Below are positions 9,610 to 19,800 of a stretch of DNA of 64,000 bases, piece by piece. Each line of letters begins with the position of its first letter. Position 1 is the stretch's first letter. The stretch is taken from NCBI GenBank assembly GCA_020436935.1, contig JAGQWX010000007.1, positions 1-64,000 of the forward strand, written 5' to 3'. Below the pieces are notes generated by a model. The model was not told the origin of the DNA, made no database searches, and saw only the letters and a list, made by a program, of their open reading frames with translations. The position numbers were made by a program, and so were the translations under genes. The DNA is from Saprospiraceae bacterium. GTDB taxonomy: Bacteria; Bacteroidota; Bacteroidia; Chitinophagales; Saprospiraceae.

Positions 9610-10478
9610 TTGCATCAATAAATCTGACCAGAGTGAAGAGGCGAAAATTTATAAGAAGAACAATATGGGGAATGACGGGAATAGGATTGCTAACTGGTAT
9701 TTATGCCTGGCAAATTGAACCATATATGTTGGAATTTGTAAAAGTAAAAATGCCAATTAAAAATATTCCGGAAGGTTTAGTGGGCAAAACCCTGATGCAA
9801 ATAAGTGACATTCACATTGGCAATCGTTTTGATCACCGTTTTGTCATTGACTCATTTACAAAAGCAAAGGAATTAAATCCTGACTTTGTTGTATATACTG
9901 GTGATTTTGTCAGTACTTACAAGGAAGAAGTTCAATTTGATAAGTTAAATGAGACTTTGGAACACCTTGTGAAAGGGAAAATTGGCACTATTGGCATTTT
10001 AGGCAATCATGATTATGGTAAAAATTGGTCACAAATTCAAGTTGCGGATAAAATTGCTGAAATGATTACCAGCAAAGGTATTCTGCTTTTAAGAAATGAA
10101 AGCGTTGAAATAGATGGGCTCAACTTCATCGGATTTGATGATTTTTGGGGATTGAACTTCGATCCAAATAAGGCATTAAAAGACTTTGAAAAATCAAAGG
10201 CCAACATTGTACTTTGCCATAATCCTGACGTCTGTGATTTGGATGTTTGGGGGGAATACAACAGTTGGATATTATCAGGACATACCCATGGGGGGCAAGT
10301 AAAACCTCCCTTTCTGCCACCGCCAATGCTTCCGGTTAAAAATAAAAATTACTCTGCCGGAATCTTTGAATTGACCAATAATAGAACACTGTATATCAAT
10401 CGCGCTCTTGGACACTTGTGGCAAGTACGATTTAATGTGCGACCAGAAATAACTATTTTTGAATTGCAGAGTGCATAA
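9603..10478 (+). CDS. Metallophosphoesterase, membrane-anchored
   Basis: 291 aa. All calcineurin-like motifs are present in order: SDIHIG, YTGDFVS, GNHDYG, an LCHNPDV His, and SGHTHGGQ followed by a Pro-rich loop, as in YkuE/YaeI-type enzymes. The N-terminus (RRKFIRRT followed by a hydrophobic stretch) resembles a Tat-like or uncleaved signal anchor, so the active domain probably lies outside the cytoplasm. The start is uncertain: ATG 9603 lies inside the end of a decayed gene, and GTG 9633 would give the more usual VKRRKF beginning. Expected activity is hydrolysis of phosphoester or UDP-lipid substrates. Confidence 0.9.
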   Translation: MLVASINLTRVKRRKFIRRTIWGMTGIGLLTGIYAWQIEPYMLEFVKVKMPIKNIPEGLVGKTLMQISDIHIGNRFDHRFVIDSFTKAKELNPDFVVYTGDFVSTYKEEVQFDKLNETLEHLVKGKIGTIGILGNHDYGKNWSQIQVADKIAEMITSKGILLLRNESVEIDGLNFIGFDDFWGLNFDPNKALKDFEKSKANIVLCHNPDVCDLDVWGEYNSWILSGHTHGGQVKPPFLPPPMLPVKNKNYSAGIFELTNNRTLYINRALGHLWQVRFNVRPEITIFELQSA

Positions 10479-10539
10479 AATTGAAATATGAAAAATGAAA
10501 TTTGTCAGTACATCTAATTGTAAAAAATAGTTTGGCACA

Positions 10540-11031
10540 ATGGGATACGCTATTTTTTTATTATCTATTTTGGTTATTTTTAGTCTGGTCTTTGCTATAT
10601 TTTTGAAGGATCAAAGTGATTCTATCAGCAAGCAGTTACAGGAGCTAAAATTACTTCCTGAAGATAAAATCAATATTCAATACACTTTCTCCAAATTGGG
10701 CTCATTTACATCCATTGCTGCATTACCGATGCATGCAGAGATGTATATAGGTGAGCAATTTGTCTTTATAATTCCAGGCCCAAAACAATATTTGAACCTA
10801 CTTAATTATTCACACCTTCCCATTTTACTTACGTCGAAAAATATAGATTTGGAAAATAGAAGGTATTCTGTCAAGGTGATAAGAATACAATCTATTTCCA
10901 AGACAGGGGCTGCGCTTATAAAAATTGAATTCAATGAAAATGGTTTTGGAAGATCTGCATATACTGCCAGGATTAAAGTTTTAGATAGCAATGATTTCAG
11001 AAAAATAGAGTCTATTGATGATTGGTGTTAG
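10540..11031 (+). CDS. Hypothetical protein with N-terminal membrane anchor
   Basis: 163 aa. One hydrophobic segment at residues ~2-23 is followed by a soluble, beta-rich domain. The family is not recognised. A truncated copy of its first half is at 9406-9609, on the other side of the metallophosphoesterase gene. The 61-bp gap after the metallophosphoesterase allows co-transcription. Conserved positions between the two copies (KINIQY, SKxGS) mark the part likely to be structurally important. Confidence 0.65.
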   Translation: MGYAIFLLSILVIFSLVFAIFLKDQSDSISKQLQELKLLPEDKINIQYTFSKLGSFTSIAALPMHAEMYIGEQFVFIIPGPKQYLNLLNYSHLPILLTSKNIDLENRRYSVKVIRIQSISKTGAALIKIEFNENGFGRSAYTARIKVLDSNDFRKIESIDDWC

Positions 11032-11033
11032 GT

Positions 11034-11092
11034 GTCGTTCTCCATTCTGACTTTATGAGCTCCTTGCGCAAATAGAACGACTTGTAAGGAGT
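11034..11092. other. Two overlapping inverted repeats
   Basis: GTCGTTCT at 11034-11041 pairs with AGAACGAC at 11074-11081, and CTCCTT at 11060-11065 pairs with AAGGAG at 11087-11092. The two stems exclude each other. There is no T-run after them, so a simple intrinsic terminator is unlikely. Confidence 0.4.
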
Positions 11093-11185
11093 CTCGGACC
11101 TACCTCTATCATTGTATTTATATCTATATATTACCATGATAAATACACGGATAAATCATAATATTGTATATAAATGTGTCATTAG

Positions 11186-11217
11186 TTGACTTAAGTATTT
11201 AATTATGTTTATCTTTG
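11186..11217 (+). promoter_or_regulatory. Bacteroidota promoter (TTG / TATCTTTG)
   Basis: TTG at 11186-11188 and TATCTTTG at 11210-11217 are 21 bases apart, a good match to the Bacteroidota promoter type. The ATPase gene starts at 11256, 38 bases after the -7 element. Confidence 0.6.
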
Positions 11218-11255
11218 TATTTAAGTATTGGAATTATTAGGATAATTACAAGGAT

Positions 11256-12677
11256 ATGCTAGTAGGCAGGAGCTATCAAAAACAAATCATTGACGAAATC
11301 ATGAAGGACAATAGGTCCTCATTTGTAGCCATCACCGGGAGAAGAAGAGTAGGCAAGACCTTTCTGGTAGAGGAGACTATGGGAGGACAAATAGCATTCA
11401 GGGTAACCGGAATACAGGATGCACCCATGAAAATGCAATTGGCTAATTTCGCTAAAAAAGTTTTTGAACATGCCAATACGCCCTTTGGTTTAGTGCCTAA
11501 CAACTGGCAGGAAGCATTTGTTTTGCTCAGACAGTATCTGCAGACCCTTTCCAAGAACAAAAAAAGAGTGCTCTTTTTTGATGAACTTCCCTGGATGAAC
11601 ACCCACAAATCTGGCTTCATTCAATTGTTTGCTCACTTTTGGAATGATTATTTGTCAAAGGAGAAACACTTTGTATTGGTGATTTGTGGATCAGCAACTT
11701 CATGGATATACAAAAACATCCAAAATGATAAAGGCGGCTTTCATAACAGAATCACCCATCGATTGCACCTCGAACCTTTTACACTGGGAGAGACCCAGGC
11801 TTTTCTGGCCTCAAAAAACTTCAAGTGGACCCCAAATGCCATTGCTGAATTGTACATGATTTTGGGGGGAATTCCATTTTACCTGGACAGACTGAAAAAA
11901 GGAGAGAGTGTGGCAGCAAACATAGACAGACTTTTTTTCGGCAAAGAGGCAGTTTTGGCCAATGAGTATGACAATCTGTATAAAGCATTGTTTGAAAATC
12001 CTCATAACCATGAAGCTGTGGTGGAGGCACTTGCAGGAGCACAAAGCGGAATGAACAGAGAAGAGTTGATGTTAGCCTCAAAAGTACAAAACGGAGGGCC
12101 GATCAATCGAACATTGGATGATTTGGTGACTTGTGGATTTGTCAGCATAGATAATCCTTTAGGAAAAATTAGAAGGGGAAGTATTTATCGCCTCAACGAT
12201 GAATTCAGCTACTTTTATCACAAATTCCTCAGCCATCGAAAAGCATCCACTCAAAAAAGTTGGTTGCAATTTTCACAAAGTCAGGCCTATAAAATTTGGT
12301 CGGGTTATGCATTCGAAAATCTTTGTAAAAAACATGTACAGGCTATATTGAAAAAACTGGGCATCAGCGGCATTTACACAGAAACTGCCGCATATAGGAA
12401 GACAGGCAATTCTGAAAGCAAAGGATTCCAAATCGATCTGATCATAGACCGTAATGACAAAGCCATCAATCTTTGTGAATGCAAGTATTTGGCTACTCCA
12501 ATGAGCATAGATAAAAAGTATGCACAATGGCTGATGGAAAGAAAGTCCTTGTTCATTCAGGACAGCGGAACCAATAAACTGGTATTCACTACCCTGATCA
12601 CCAATCTGCCCATCATCGAAAATCAATATAGTCATGATGTTGTAGATGTAGCTTTGACCGTAGAGGACTTGTTTTGA
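11256..12677 (+). CDS. AAA ATPase with C-terminal DUF234-like domain
   Basis: 473 aa. Walker A is GRRRVGKT (residues ~28-35) and Walker B is RVLFFDELPW (~105-114), followed by a sensor-like CGSATSW segment. This is the ATPase_2 (archaeal-type ATPase) family. Residues ~270-330 form a winged-helix-like region, and the C-terminus contains GFQIDLIIDR and LCECKY, which resembles the Asp/Glu-x-Lys core of a restriction-endonuclease-like fold found in DUF234 proteins. These proteins are widespread and uncharacterised; a role in DNA or defence is possible but unproven. It has its own promoter. Confidence 0.85.
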   Translation: MLVGRSYQKQIIDEIMKDNRSSFVAITGRRRVGKTFLVEETMGGQIAFRVTGIQDAPMKMQLANFAKKVFEHANTPFGLVPNNWQEAFVLLRQYLQTLSKNKKRVLFFDELPWMNTHKSGFIQLFAHFWNDYLSKEKHFVLVICGSATSWIYKNIQNDKGGFHNRITHRLHLEPFTLGETQAFLASKNFKWTPNAIAELYMILGGIPFYLDRLKKGESVAANIDRLFFGKEAVLANEYDNLYKALFENPHNHEAVVEALAGAQSGMNREELMLASKVQNGGPINRTLDDLVTCGFVSIDNPLGKIRRGSIYRLNDEFSYFYHKFLSHRKASTQKSWLQFSQSQAYKIWSGYAFENLCKKHVQAILKKLGISGIYTETAAYRKTGNSESKGFQIDLIIDRNDKAINLCECKYLATPMSIDKKYAQWLMERKSLFIQDSGTNKLVFTTLITNLPIIENQYSHDVVDVALTVEDLF

Positions 12678-12745
12678 AAAAACAAAGACAAAGCGTATTT
12701 GCCTTGGGATCAATTCAATATATTTATTGCCTTATACCTACTCAT

Positions 12746-14389
12746 ATGACCAATACCACTAGAATTTTATTTGTTGTTTTTCTATTATTCAGTCTCATAG
12801 CCTGTTCAGCCAAAAAGCAAGCTGATCTGCTGGTGTACAACGCTACCATTTATACAGTTGATACTGCTTCTTCAACCACTGAAGCAATGGCAGTCAAAGA
12901 TGGAAAAATATTGGCAACAGGGACAGTTGAGGTTTTGGAGGGTGAATTTCAGTTTTCTGACAAACTGGATGCACAGCAAAAATTCATCTACCCCGGTTTT
13001 ATCGATGCCCATGCCCATTTTGTACGTTATGCCCAAAATTTGACAAGAGTTGACCTTGTTGGCACCGAAACCTGGGAAGAAGTTTTGGACAAGGTAAATG
13101 CCTTTGCAAATGAAAATCCAGAGGGCTGGTTGCTGGGTCGTGGCTGGGATCAGAATGACTGGGAGATCAAGGAATTTCCATCCAACCAGGAATTGAATGA
13201 GCTGTTTCCTGATCGTCCTGTCCTGCTTACGAGAATTGATGGCCATGCAGCCATTGCCAATCAGAAGGCATTGGATTTGGCTGAAATAAAACCCGGAGAA
13301 ACTTTGACCGGGGGAGTGATTGAAGTGAAAAATGGTGCACTCACAGGCCTTTTAATAGACAATGCCATTGACAGGGTTTCTGAAAAAGTGAGTCAGCTCA
13401 CCACCGAACAGCTGGTGTCTTCCATTGAACAAGCCCAGGAAAATTGTTTTGCTGTCGGACTGACAACCATTGACGATTGTGGGCTTGACTATGACAAAGT
13501 TGACCTCATTCAGCAACTGAATGAAGAGGGAAAACTTAAAATGCGCTTGTATGTCATGCTGAGTGATGTGCCTGCAAATTATGACTATCTCGAAAAAAAG
13601 GGAGCAATTAAAACCGACCACCTGAATGTCAGAAGCTTTAAGGTATATGGCGATGGAGCACTGGGGTCAAGGGGTGCGTGTCTTATCGAACCATATTCAG
13701 ATAAGCCAGGGCACTATGGTTTTTTGCTGAGCACTGTCGAGCACTTCGATTCAGTTGCTTCATGGATCAGCACCCATGGTTTTCAAATGTGCACCCATGC
13801 CATCGGAGACAACGGAAATCGCACCATCCTGAACATATATGCCAAATATCTGAAAAGCCAGAACGACCTGCGGTGGAGGATAGAACACGCCCAGGTGGTC
13901 AATGAAAATGACTTTCATTTGTTTGGAGAAAATTCGATCGTGCCATCGGTGCAGCCCACTCATGCAACAAGTGATATGTACTGGGCTGAGGATAGGGTAG
14001 GTCCGCATAGAATTAAAGGTGCTTATGCCTACAAAGACCTTTTGGCTCAAAATGGCTGGCTGCCCCTGGGTACCGACTTTCCGGTGGAAGATATATCTCC
14101 CTTTAAGACCTTTTATGCAGCCGTCGTAAGAAAAGACGCAAAAGGTTGGCCAGAAAACGGATACCAGACTGAAAACGCTCTCACAAGAATAGAGGCTTTG
14201 AGAGGCATGACCATTTGGGCCGCCCAATCAAATTTCGAAGAGCATGAAAAGGGATCACTCGAAGCCGGCAAATTTGCTGATTTTGTCATCCTTGACCAGG
14301 ACCTTATGCAAGCTGAAGAAAAAGAACTCCTGAACATTAAGGTGCTGAGCACTTATTTGGGAGGGATGAAAGTCTGGGAAAGGAAATAA
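12746..14389 (+). CDS. Amidohydrolase family lipoprotein (YtcJ-like)
   Basis: 547 aa from ATG 12746. This start gives a clean lipoprotein signal peptide with lipobox LIAC; the TTG-started extension that overlaps the ATPase gene is unlikely. Family signs: an N-terminal LLVYNATIYTVD strand, the metal-binding GFIDAHAHF motif, DGHAA, a TIDDCG segment, KVYGDGALGSRGA, CTHAIGDNGN, RIEHAQVV, and GTDFPVE near the end. These match the Amidohydro_3 group of metal-dependent amide hydrolases. The enzyme is probably anchored in the envelope. Substrate unknown. Confidence 0.9.
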   Translation: MTNTTRILFVVFLLFSLIACSAKKQADLLVYNATIYTVDTASSTTEAMAVKDGKILATGTVEVLEGEFQFSDKLDAQQKFIYPGFIDAHAHFVRYAQNLTRVDLVGTETWEEVLDKVNAFANENPEGWLLGRGWDQNDWEIKEFPSNQELNELFPDRPVLLTRIDGHAAIANQKALDLAEIKPGETLTGGVIEVKNGALTGLLIDNAIDRVSEKVSQLTTEQLVSSIEQAQENCFAVGLTTIDDCGLDYDKVDLIQQLNEEGKLKMRLYVMLSDVPANYDYLEKKGAIKTDHLNVRSFKVYGDGALGSRGACLIEPYSDKPGHYGFLLSTVEHFDSVASWISTHGFQMCTHAIGDNGNRTILNIYAKYLKSQNDLRWRIEHAQVVNENDFHLFGENSIVPSVQPTHATSDMYWAEDRVGPHRIKGAYAYKDLLAQNGWLPLGTDFPVEDISPFKTFYAAVVRKDAKGWPENGYQTENALTRIEALRGMTIWAAQSNFEEHEKGSLEAGKFADFVILDQDLMQAEEKELLNIKVLSTYLGGMKVWERK

Positions 14390-15378
14390 GGGGAGAAGGG
14401 AGATGGGAGATGGGAGATGGGAGAATGGAGGAGGAGGAAAGAAATTGGCGTTTTTAGAAATTTGAAAATTGAGAATTGAAATTTGAAAACATTTGATTTC
14501 ATTTTTGGTCTCTGAGGTGGCTGAGCGAAGTCGAAGCCGGGATTAGGGTTTGAGATTGTTCTGTATTTGTTTATCTCAACCACTTTCAGCGCAAATCTGC
14601 GGGCTTATCAGCGTTTATCTGCGGGAAACAAAGCCGGTCTTTAGTCTTTAGGTGTTGGTCTTTAGCAGCAATGCGTATTGGCTTATTGGCGTGTTGGCAA
14701 ATTAGGAGAAATGCGGGCGGATTCCCTTTAGGGCCAGGGTAGAGGGCGGCAAAAGTGGGGAGGTCTTTGGTCTTTAGTCTTTGGTCTTTGGTTGAATTGA
14801 TACCTCATAGTATTGGTTGACATGGAAAAGACAAACCCCCAAAAAAGATATTCGAATATTGATCGCTCGCAATGGCGCAAAGAGGGGATAAATTTTGAGT
14901 ACGCAAAGCATCTGGCAGACTTATCGCCTGGCATAATCCGTAATTCGTAATTGAAGATTCGTAATTCAATTATCCACAGGTGGCTGAGCGGAGTCGAAGC
15001 CAGCGAAGTCGAAGCCAGCGGAGCCGAGGCCGGTCTTTAGTCTTTAGGTGTTGGTCTTTTGTTTATTTGGTTTTAGGTGATAAATATTAGATTTTGAGAT
15101 TGCTTTTATTTCAAATTATAACATCCACTTTCAGCGCAAATCTGCGGGCTTATCAGCGTTTATCTGCGGGAAATAAAGCCGGTCTTTGGTCTTTAGGTGT
15201 TGGTCTTTGGTTTTTTGGAAGTTGGAGACCTCATAGTATTGGTTGACAAGGAAAAGACACCCCCCAAAAAAGCTAACAGCTAAAATCTAAGCACTAAAAG
15301 CTAGTCAAGTGATTTATCAAAATGCCTTATTTTAAGCATCAACTTTAGCGTACATTTGACCATCTTATACATTCAAAA
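14390..15378. repeat. Non-coding repeat mosaic (1 kb)
   Basis: No credible gene. The region is built from short modules that recur at 39.1-40.5 kb: GGCTGAGCGAAGTCGAAGCC-type hairpins (about 14517-14540 and 14979-15032), a 48-bp module with TCAGCG and CTGCGGG at 14581-14628 and, identical, at 15126-15173, GTCTTTAGTCTTTGG runs, a CTCGCAATGGCGCAAAG module near 14868, and GTAATTCGTAATTGAAG near 14940. The Pro/Ser-rich frames produced by these repeats are not genes. Confidence 0.85.
15351..15358 (+). promoter_or_regulatory. Bacteroidota -7 element (TACATTTG)
   Basis: TACATTTG matches TAnnTTTG and lies 20 bases before the GH30 start codon at 15379. A clear TTG -33 element was not found. Confidence 0.45.
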
Positions 15379-16809
15379 ATGAGCTACATCAAATATATTG
15401 TGACCCTTGGGTCCATTCTTGTTTTCATATCCTGTATCAATTCACGGGAAAAGAAAGAGACAGGTGGAATTGCAGACACCTTTCAAATTTCCACTTGGAC
15501 AACTACTGCGGATGGTAAGGTTTTGCTGGAAAAGCAAATACAAGATTTACAGTTTCTGAAAAAAGTGGAAGGACTCCCAAAAGTTGAAATTTTTCCTGAA
15601 GAGCACTTGCAGACCATTGATGGATTCGGTTACACTTTGACAGGAGGAAGTGCACAGCTCATCATGCGAATGAATGCGGGAGCGCGTAAAAGCTTATTGA
15701 ATGAAGTATTTGGTTGTGGTGAAGATGGCAATTGTACTTCATTTCTGAGGCTGAGCATGGGGGCTTCTGACCTCGATGAAAGCGTTTTTTCTTATGATGA
15801 TACAAAAAATAATGAGCCGGACCCTGAATTAAACGGGTTCACGCTGGCCAAGGATACCATAAACTTAATCCCTTTATTAAAGGAAATTCTCGCCATCAAC
15901 ACAGACATAAAACTGATGGCAACGCCGTGGAGCGCGCCTTCCTGGATGAAGGACAATAAGAACAGCAAAGGAGGCAGTTTACTGCAAAAGTATGAAGCCA
16001 CGTACGCTTCTTATTTTGTCAAATACTATCAGGCTATGGCACAGCAAGGGATAAATATCCATTCCTTCACCATCCAGAATGAACCCCATCATGGTGGCAA
16101 CAATCCAAGTATGGTCATGGAAGCTGACCAGCAAGCACGATTTATTGCCCAACACCTCGGACCCGCCTTTGCAGAACATCAGATTCCTGCCAAAATCATC
16201 ATTTGGGACCACAATTGTGATGAAGCTGCTTATCCCATTGAAGTGCTAAAAGATGAAATGGCAAGGCCATACATCGACGGCAGTGCATTCCATCTTTATG
16301 CCGGGGATATATCTGCTCTAAGTGAAGTACACCAGGCTTTTCCAGAGAAGAATCTTTACTTTACGGAGCAGTGGACAGGAGCAAAAGGCGACTTTGGTGG
16401 CGATTTGCTGTGGCACATCAAAAATGTCGTCATAGGCAGCCTCCGAAACTGGAGCAAAACCGCCCTGGAGTGGAATCTGGCCAACGACCCTGGTTTTGGT
16501 CCGCATACTCCCGGAGGATGCACAGAATGTAAGGGCGCCATGACCATTGATAGAAATAACTATGAGAAAAATGTATCATTTTACATCATTGGACACCTTG
16601 CTAAATTTGTCCCACCAGGATCGCGAGTCATAAAATCACTCATTCCTGGAGGACTTTCAGGTGTAGCCCTGCAAACACCTGACGACAAAATGGTGTTACT
16701 TCTGCTGAACGAAACGGATGTGACCAAATCATTAAGTATAGCCATAAACGGGAAAAATGCAAAAACAGAAATCCTGCCCAAGGCAGTGGTGACCTATGTC
16801 TGGCAGTAA
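15379..16809 (+). CDS. Glycoside hydrolase family 30 lipoprotein
   Basis: 476 aa. A signal peptide ends in lipobox FISC (C19). GH30 signs: QTIDGFGYTLTGGSAQ at the start of the barrel, LRLSMGASDLDE, MATPWSAPSWMK, acid/base E235 in FTIQNEPHHGG, and nucleophile E330 in LYFTEQWTG. The C-terminal ~80 residues form the small beta-domain of GH30 enzymes. Members cleave beta-glucosidic bonds (glucosylceramide, beta-1,6-glucan) or related sugars; the exact substrate cannot be told. It is convergent with the rhamnosidase gene (21 bp between stops). Confidence 0.93.
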   Translation: MSYIKYIVTLGSILVFISCINSREKKETGGIADTFQISTWTTTADGKVLLEKQIQDLQFLKKVEGLPKVEIFPEEHLQTIDGFGYTLTGGSAQLIMRMNAGARKSLLNEVFGCGEDGNCTSFLRLSMGASDLDESVFSYDDTKNNEPDPELNGFTLAKDTINLIPLLKEILAINTDIKLMATPWSAPSWMKDNKNSKGGSLLQKYEATYASYFVKYYQAMAQQGINIHSFTIQNEPHHGGNNPSMVMEADQQARFIAQHLGPAFAEHQIPAKIIIWDHNCDEAAYPIEVLKDEMARPYIDGSAFHLYAGDISALSEVHQAFPEKNLYFTEQWTGAKGDFGGDLLWHIKNVVIGSLRNWSKTALEWNLANDPGFGPHTPGGCTECKGAMTIDRNNYEKNVSFYIIGHLAKFVPPGSRVIKSLIPGGLSGVALQTPDDKMVLLLLNETDVTKSLSIAINGKNAKTEILPKAVVTYVWQ

Positions 16810-16830
16810 TTCTTGTTTGTAACTAATACC

Positions 16831-19800
16831 TTACTGATTTTTAACCGTGAAATGGTATTTGCCTGAGCTCAAATGATATTTGAATTTTCCATCCTTTGAA
16901 TCAAGAAAGCTGACGCCTTTGGCCTTGTCTGCAGCGAGTTTGCCTTCAAGGATCTGAGCTCCATTCTTATTCTCCAAAATCAATGTAGCCGAAGTATTTG
17001 CAGGGACAATGAAGTCATACTCGACACCGCCATCCGTCTTACTCCACTTGCTGTAAATGCGGCCATAAATTGACTCATAGCTTCCTTCGGCCCAGGTCAT
17101 TTGACCACTTGGATCCGGCTTGGGCTGTAAAATAAATTTCTTAAAACCAGGTTCATCCCTTTGTATGCCGGCTGCGTAAGCCATCAGCCATTGACCAATA
17201 GCGCCAAATGAATAATGATTGAAGGAGTTCATGCTGTTGTTGCCGCCGAACCCATTTTCGACGGTATAACTGTTGAGCCTTTCCCAAATCGAAGTGGCCC
17301 CCTGATTAATGGGATAAATCCATGAAGGATAGTTCTCGTTTTGAAGCAATCGATAGGCGGTTTCGTCATATCCCAAGTCTGATAAAGCCTTGCTGATCCA
17401 TGCCGTACCAATGAATCCGGTCATCAGCGAGTATTCCGGAAGCATCTGGCCATTGTCGTCCACGTTTTTTCTTTTGACGGCATCATCGAGATGTTTACCC
17501 GCAACAGAAAGACGCTCATCATCAAAGGCTCCAAGTGCTAGACCTACGGCATATGAGGTTTGAGTATTGGCTTCTTTCCAGGTCGGAACTGATCCCGGAG
17601 GAGCCATAAAAGCACCCGGTCCGCCCAAAAGCGCCATGCTCTTGCCTTCATCATTGACAAATCTGGAGTTGAAAAAGCTTTTTCTCTCCTTATACATAGT
17701 CGCAAAGCGAGCCTTGTCTGCGGTTTTGCCCAACAACTCTGCCACCTTCATCATGATGTCCAAATCATAGATGTGATATGCGGTAGACAAATAAGGGGCG
17801 CCGAGTTGATTGTTTTGCGGTCCCAGCCAGTCGCCCAGTTGTGCGTCTCTGCTGACCCCAGTTTCAGGATTGATGGTCGTCTGCAGATAGTCTATATATG
17901 CCGCCATGGCATCGTAGTGTTCTTCCAATATCGACAAATCATCGTATTGCAAATATACTTCCCAGGGAACGGTAATTCCGGCGCTTCCCCATAGGACACC
18001 ACCAAAACCTCCCCCTACCGGCGCTATGTCCGTGAATTTGCCATTGCCCTGCTGAACATCTCTCATGGCCAGCATATGCCTTTTTAAAAATGGAGCGGTA
18101 TTGGAAACATAAGTAGCCGTTCGTGAAAATACTGAAATGTCTCCCGACCATCCCATGCGTTCATTGCGCTGTGGACAGTCTGTAGGGATGCTCAAAAAGT
18201 TATCGACGTTGGACCAGACCAGATTCGACCACAACTTATTCACCTTTTCATTGGAAGAGGCAAAGTCGGCTGTAAGATCTATGACCGAACTGATGGCAAT
18301 GCCTTCCACTGCATCTGCAGGCAAGGCTTCACTCAATCCGGTGATTTCGATGTATTGGTATCCCCTTGAGGTGAATTTGGGTTGAAAAACCTGGGCTCCG
18401 TCTTTCATAATATACACATCTCTGCAAAGTGCAGCACGGTAATTTTCGGTCATGATCATGCCCACATTATCACCGGATTCAGGCAGGTCCGGATACAATA
18501 CTTCGGCATAACGCAATATGATGGTGTCCCCTGCCTTTCCTTTTGTAAAGGTCAGTCGCGGTACTCCAACAAAATTTTGCCCCATATCATATACGAAAAT
18601 TCCTTTCCGGACCTCTTTCACATTTTGGGCTTTCAGCGTCTTATAAACAGCTGCGTTGTTGCCAATCTGGCCCATAAGCTTTAAATCATTATAATTGAAA
18701 TCAGTGACATTGCCTGCGCGATCAACTGTTTTTTCCTGAAAAGTGGTTCCTTCCAATGGCACCACCATGGCCTGTGACCAGCCGGAATCATCAAACCCTG
18801 CTTTGTCCCAACCTGCAATGCGCTCAGCATTCTTGGCGTTGTAAATTTCACCATGATCGAGACTGGAGTAGACGATGGGACCTTTGTTGTAATATTTCCA
18901 CTCCTTATCATTGGTAGTGACTACCTTTTTAGTACCATCTTTATATTGTATCACCAACTTCGCCAGCAGCGACTGACGATCTCCAAAATGATTCCAAATA
19001 GGAACAAAGCTCAGCAAACCACTCCACCAGCCTTCAGCCATCACCGCCCCAATTGCGTTTTGTCCTTTTTGAAGCATGGAAGTCACATCGTAGGTCTGGT
19101 ACATGTGTGTCTTATTGTACTGGGTCAATCCCGGATTGTAATAATCATTGCCTACTTTTTCCCCGTTAAGCGTGATTTCATAAACACCCCTTGCTGTTAC
19201 ATAAAGGCGGGCTGATGCTACGTCCTTGGAAAGTTCAAAATTGGACCTCAGCATGGGGCTGCTGTTGCGGCTGGGATCTGCAACCACCAATGCACCATTT
19301 GAACCTCCATCCACCAGATAAGCCCCGGGTTCTGTTGTGATTTTGCCTCTAAAAATGCCATTGTAGTTTTGACCTACATCCTCTTTGAAGAGGACATTTC
19401 CCGGAGCCCGTGCATTGGATACTGTCAGATTTGAAAACCTGGCTTTTTGACCAGGTTCTGCACTGAACCCAATGTCGCAAACTTGTCCAAAAGGAAGAAA
19501 ATCACCTCCAAGACCAAGGGGATTGAGGTTGATAAATATGCCTTGAGAAACGTCTGCTCCTTCATAAGGAGTCACGGCAGGTTTGTAGTCATTGCCCTCC
19601 GCCAGAAAAACACCGGAATCATCCAGGCGTAGCATGATTCGTCCAAAAGCACTGCTCATGTCAAATCGGTGGGCAGCATATTTATTTGAATTGTTGATGA
19701 TTTCCTTCTTTATTTTGAGGCTGTGTAGCGGTTGATCAGCCCGATCTTTAAGCGTATAACCTGCCCGGTAAATGTTGATCCGCGCAAATCCATCGCCGCC

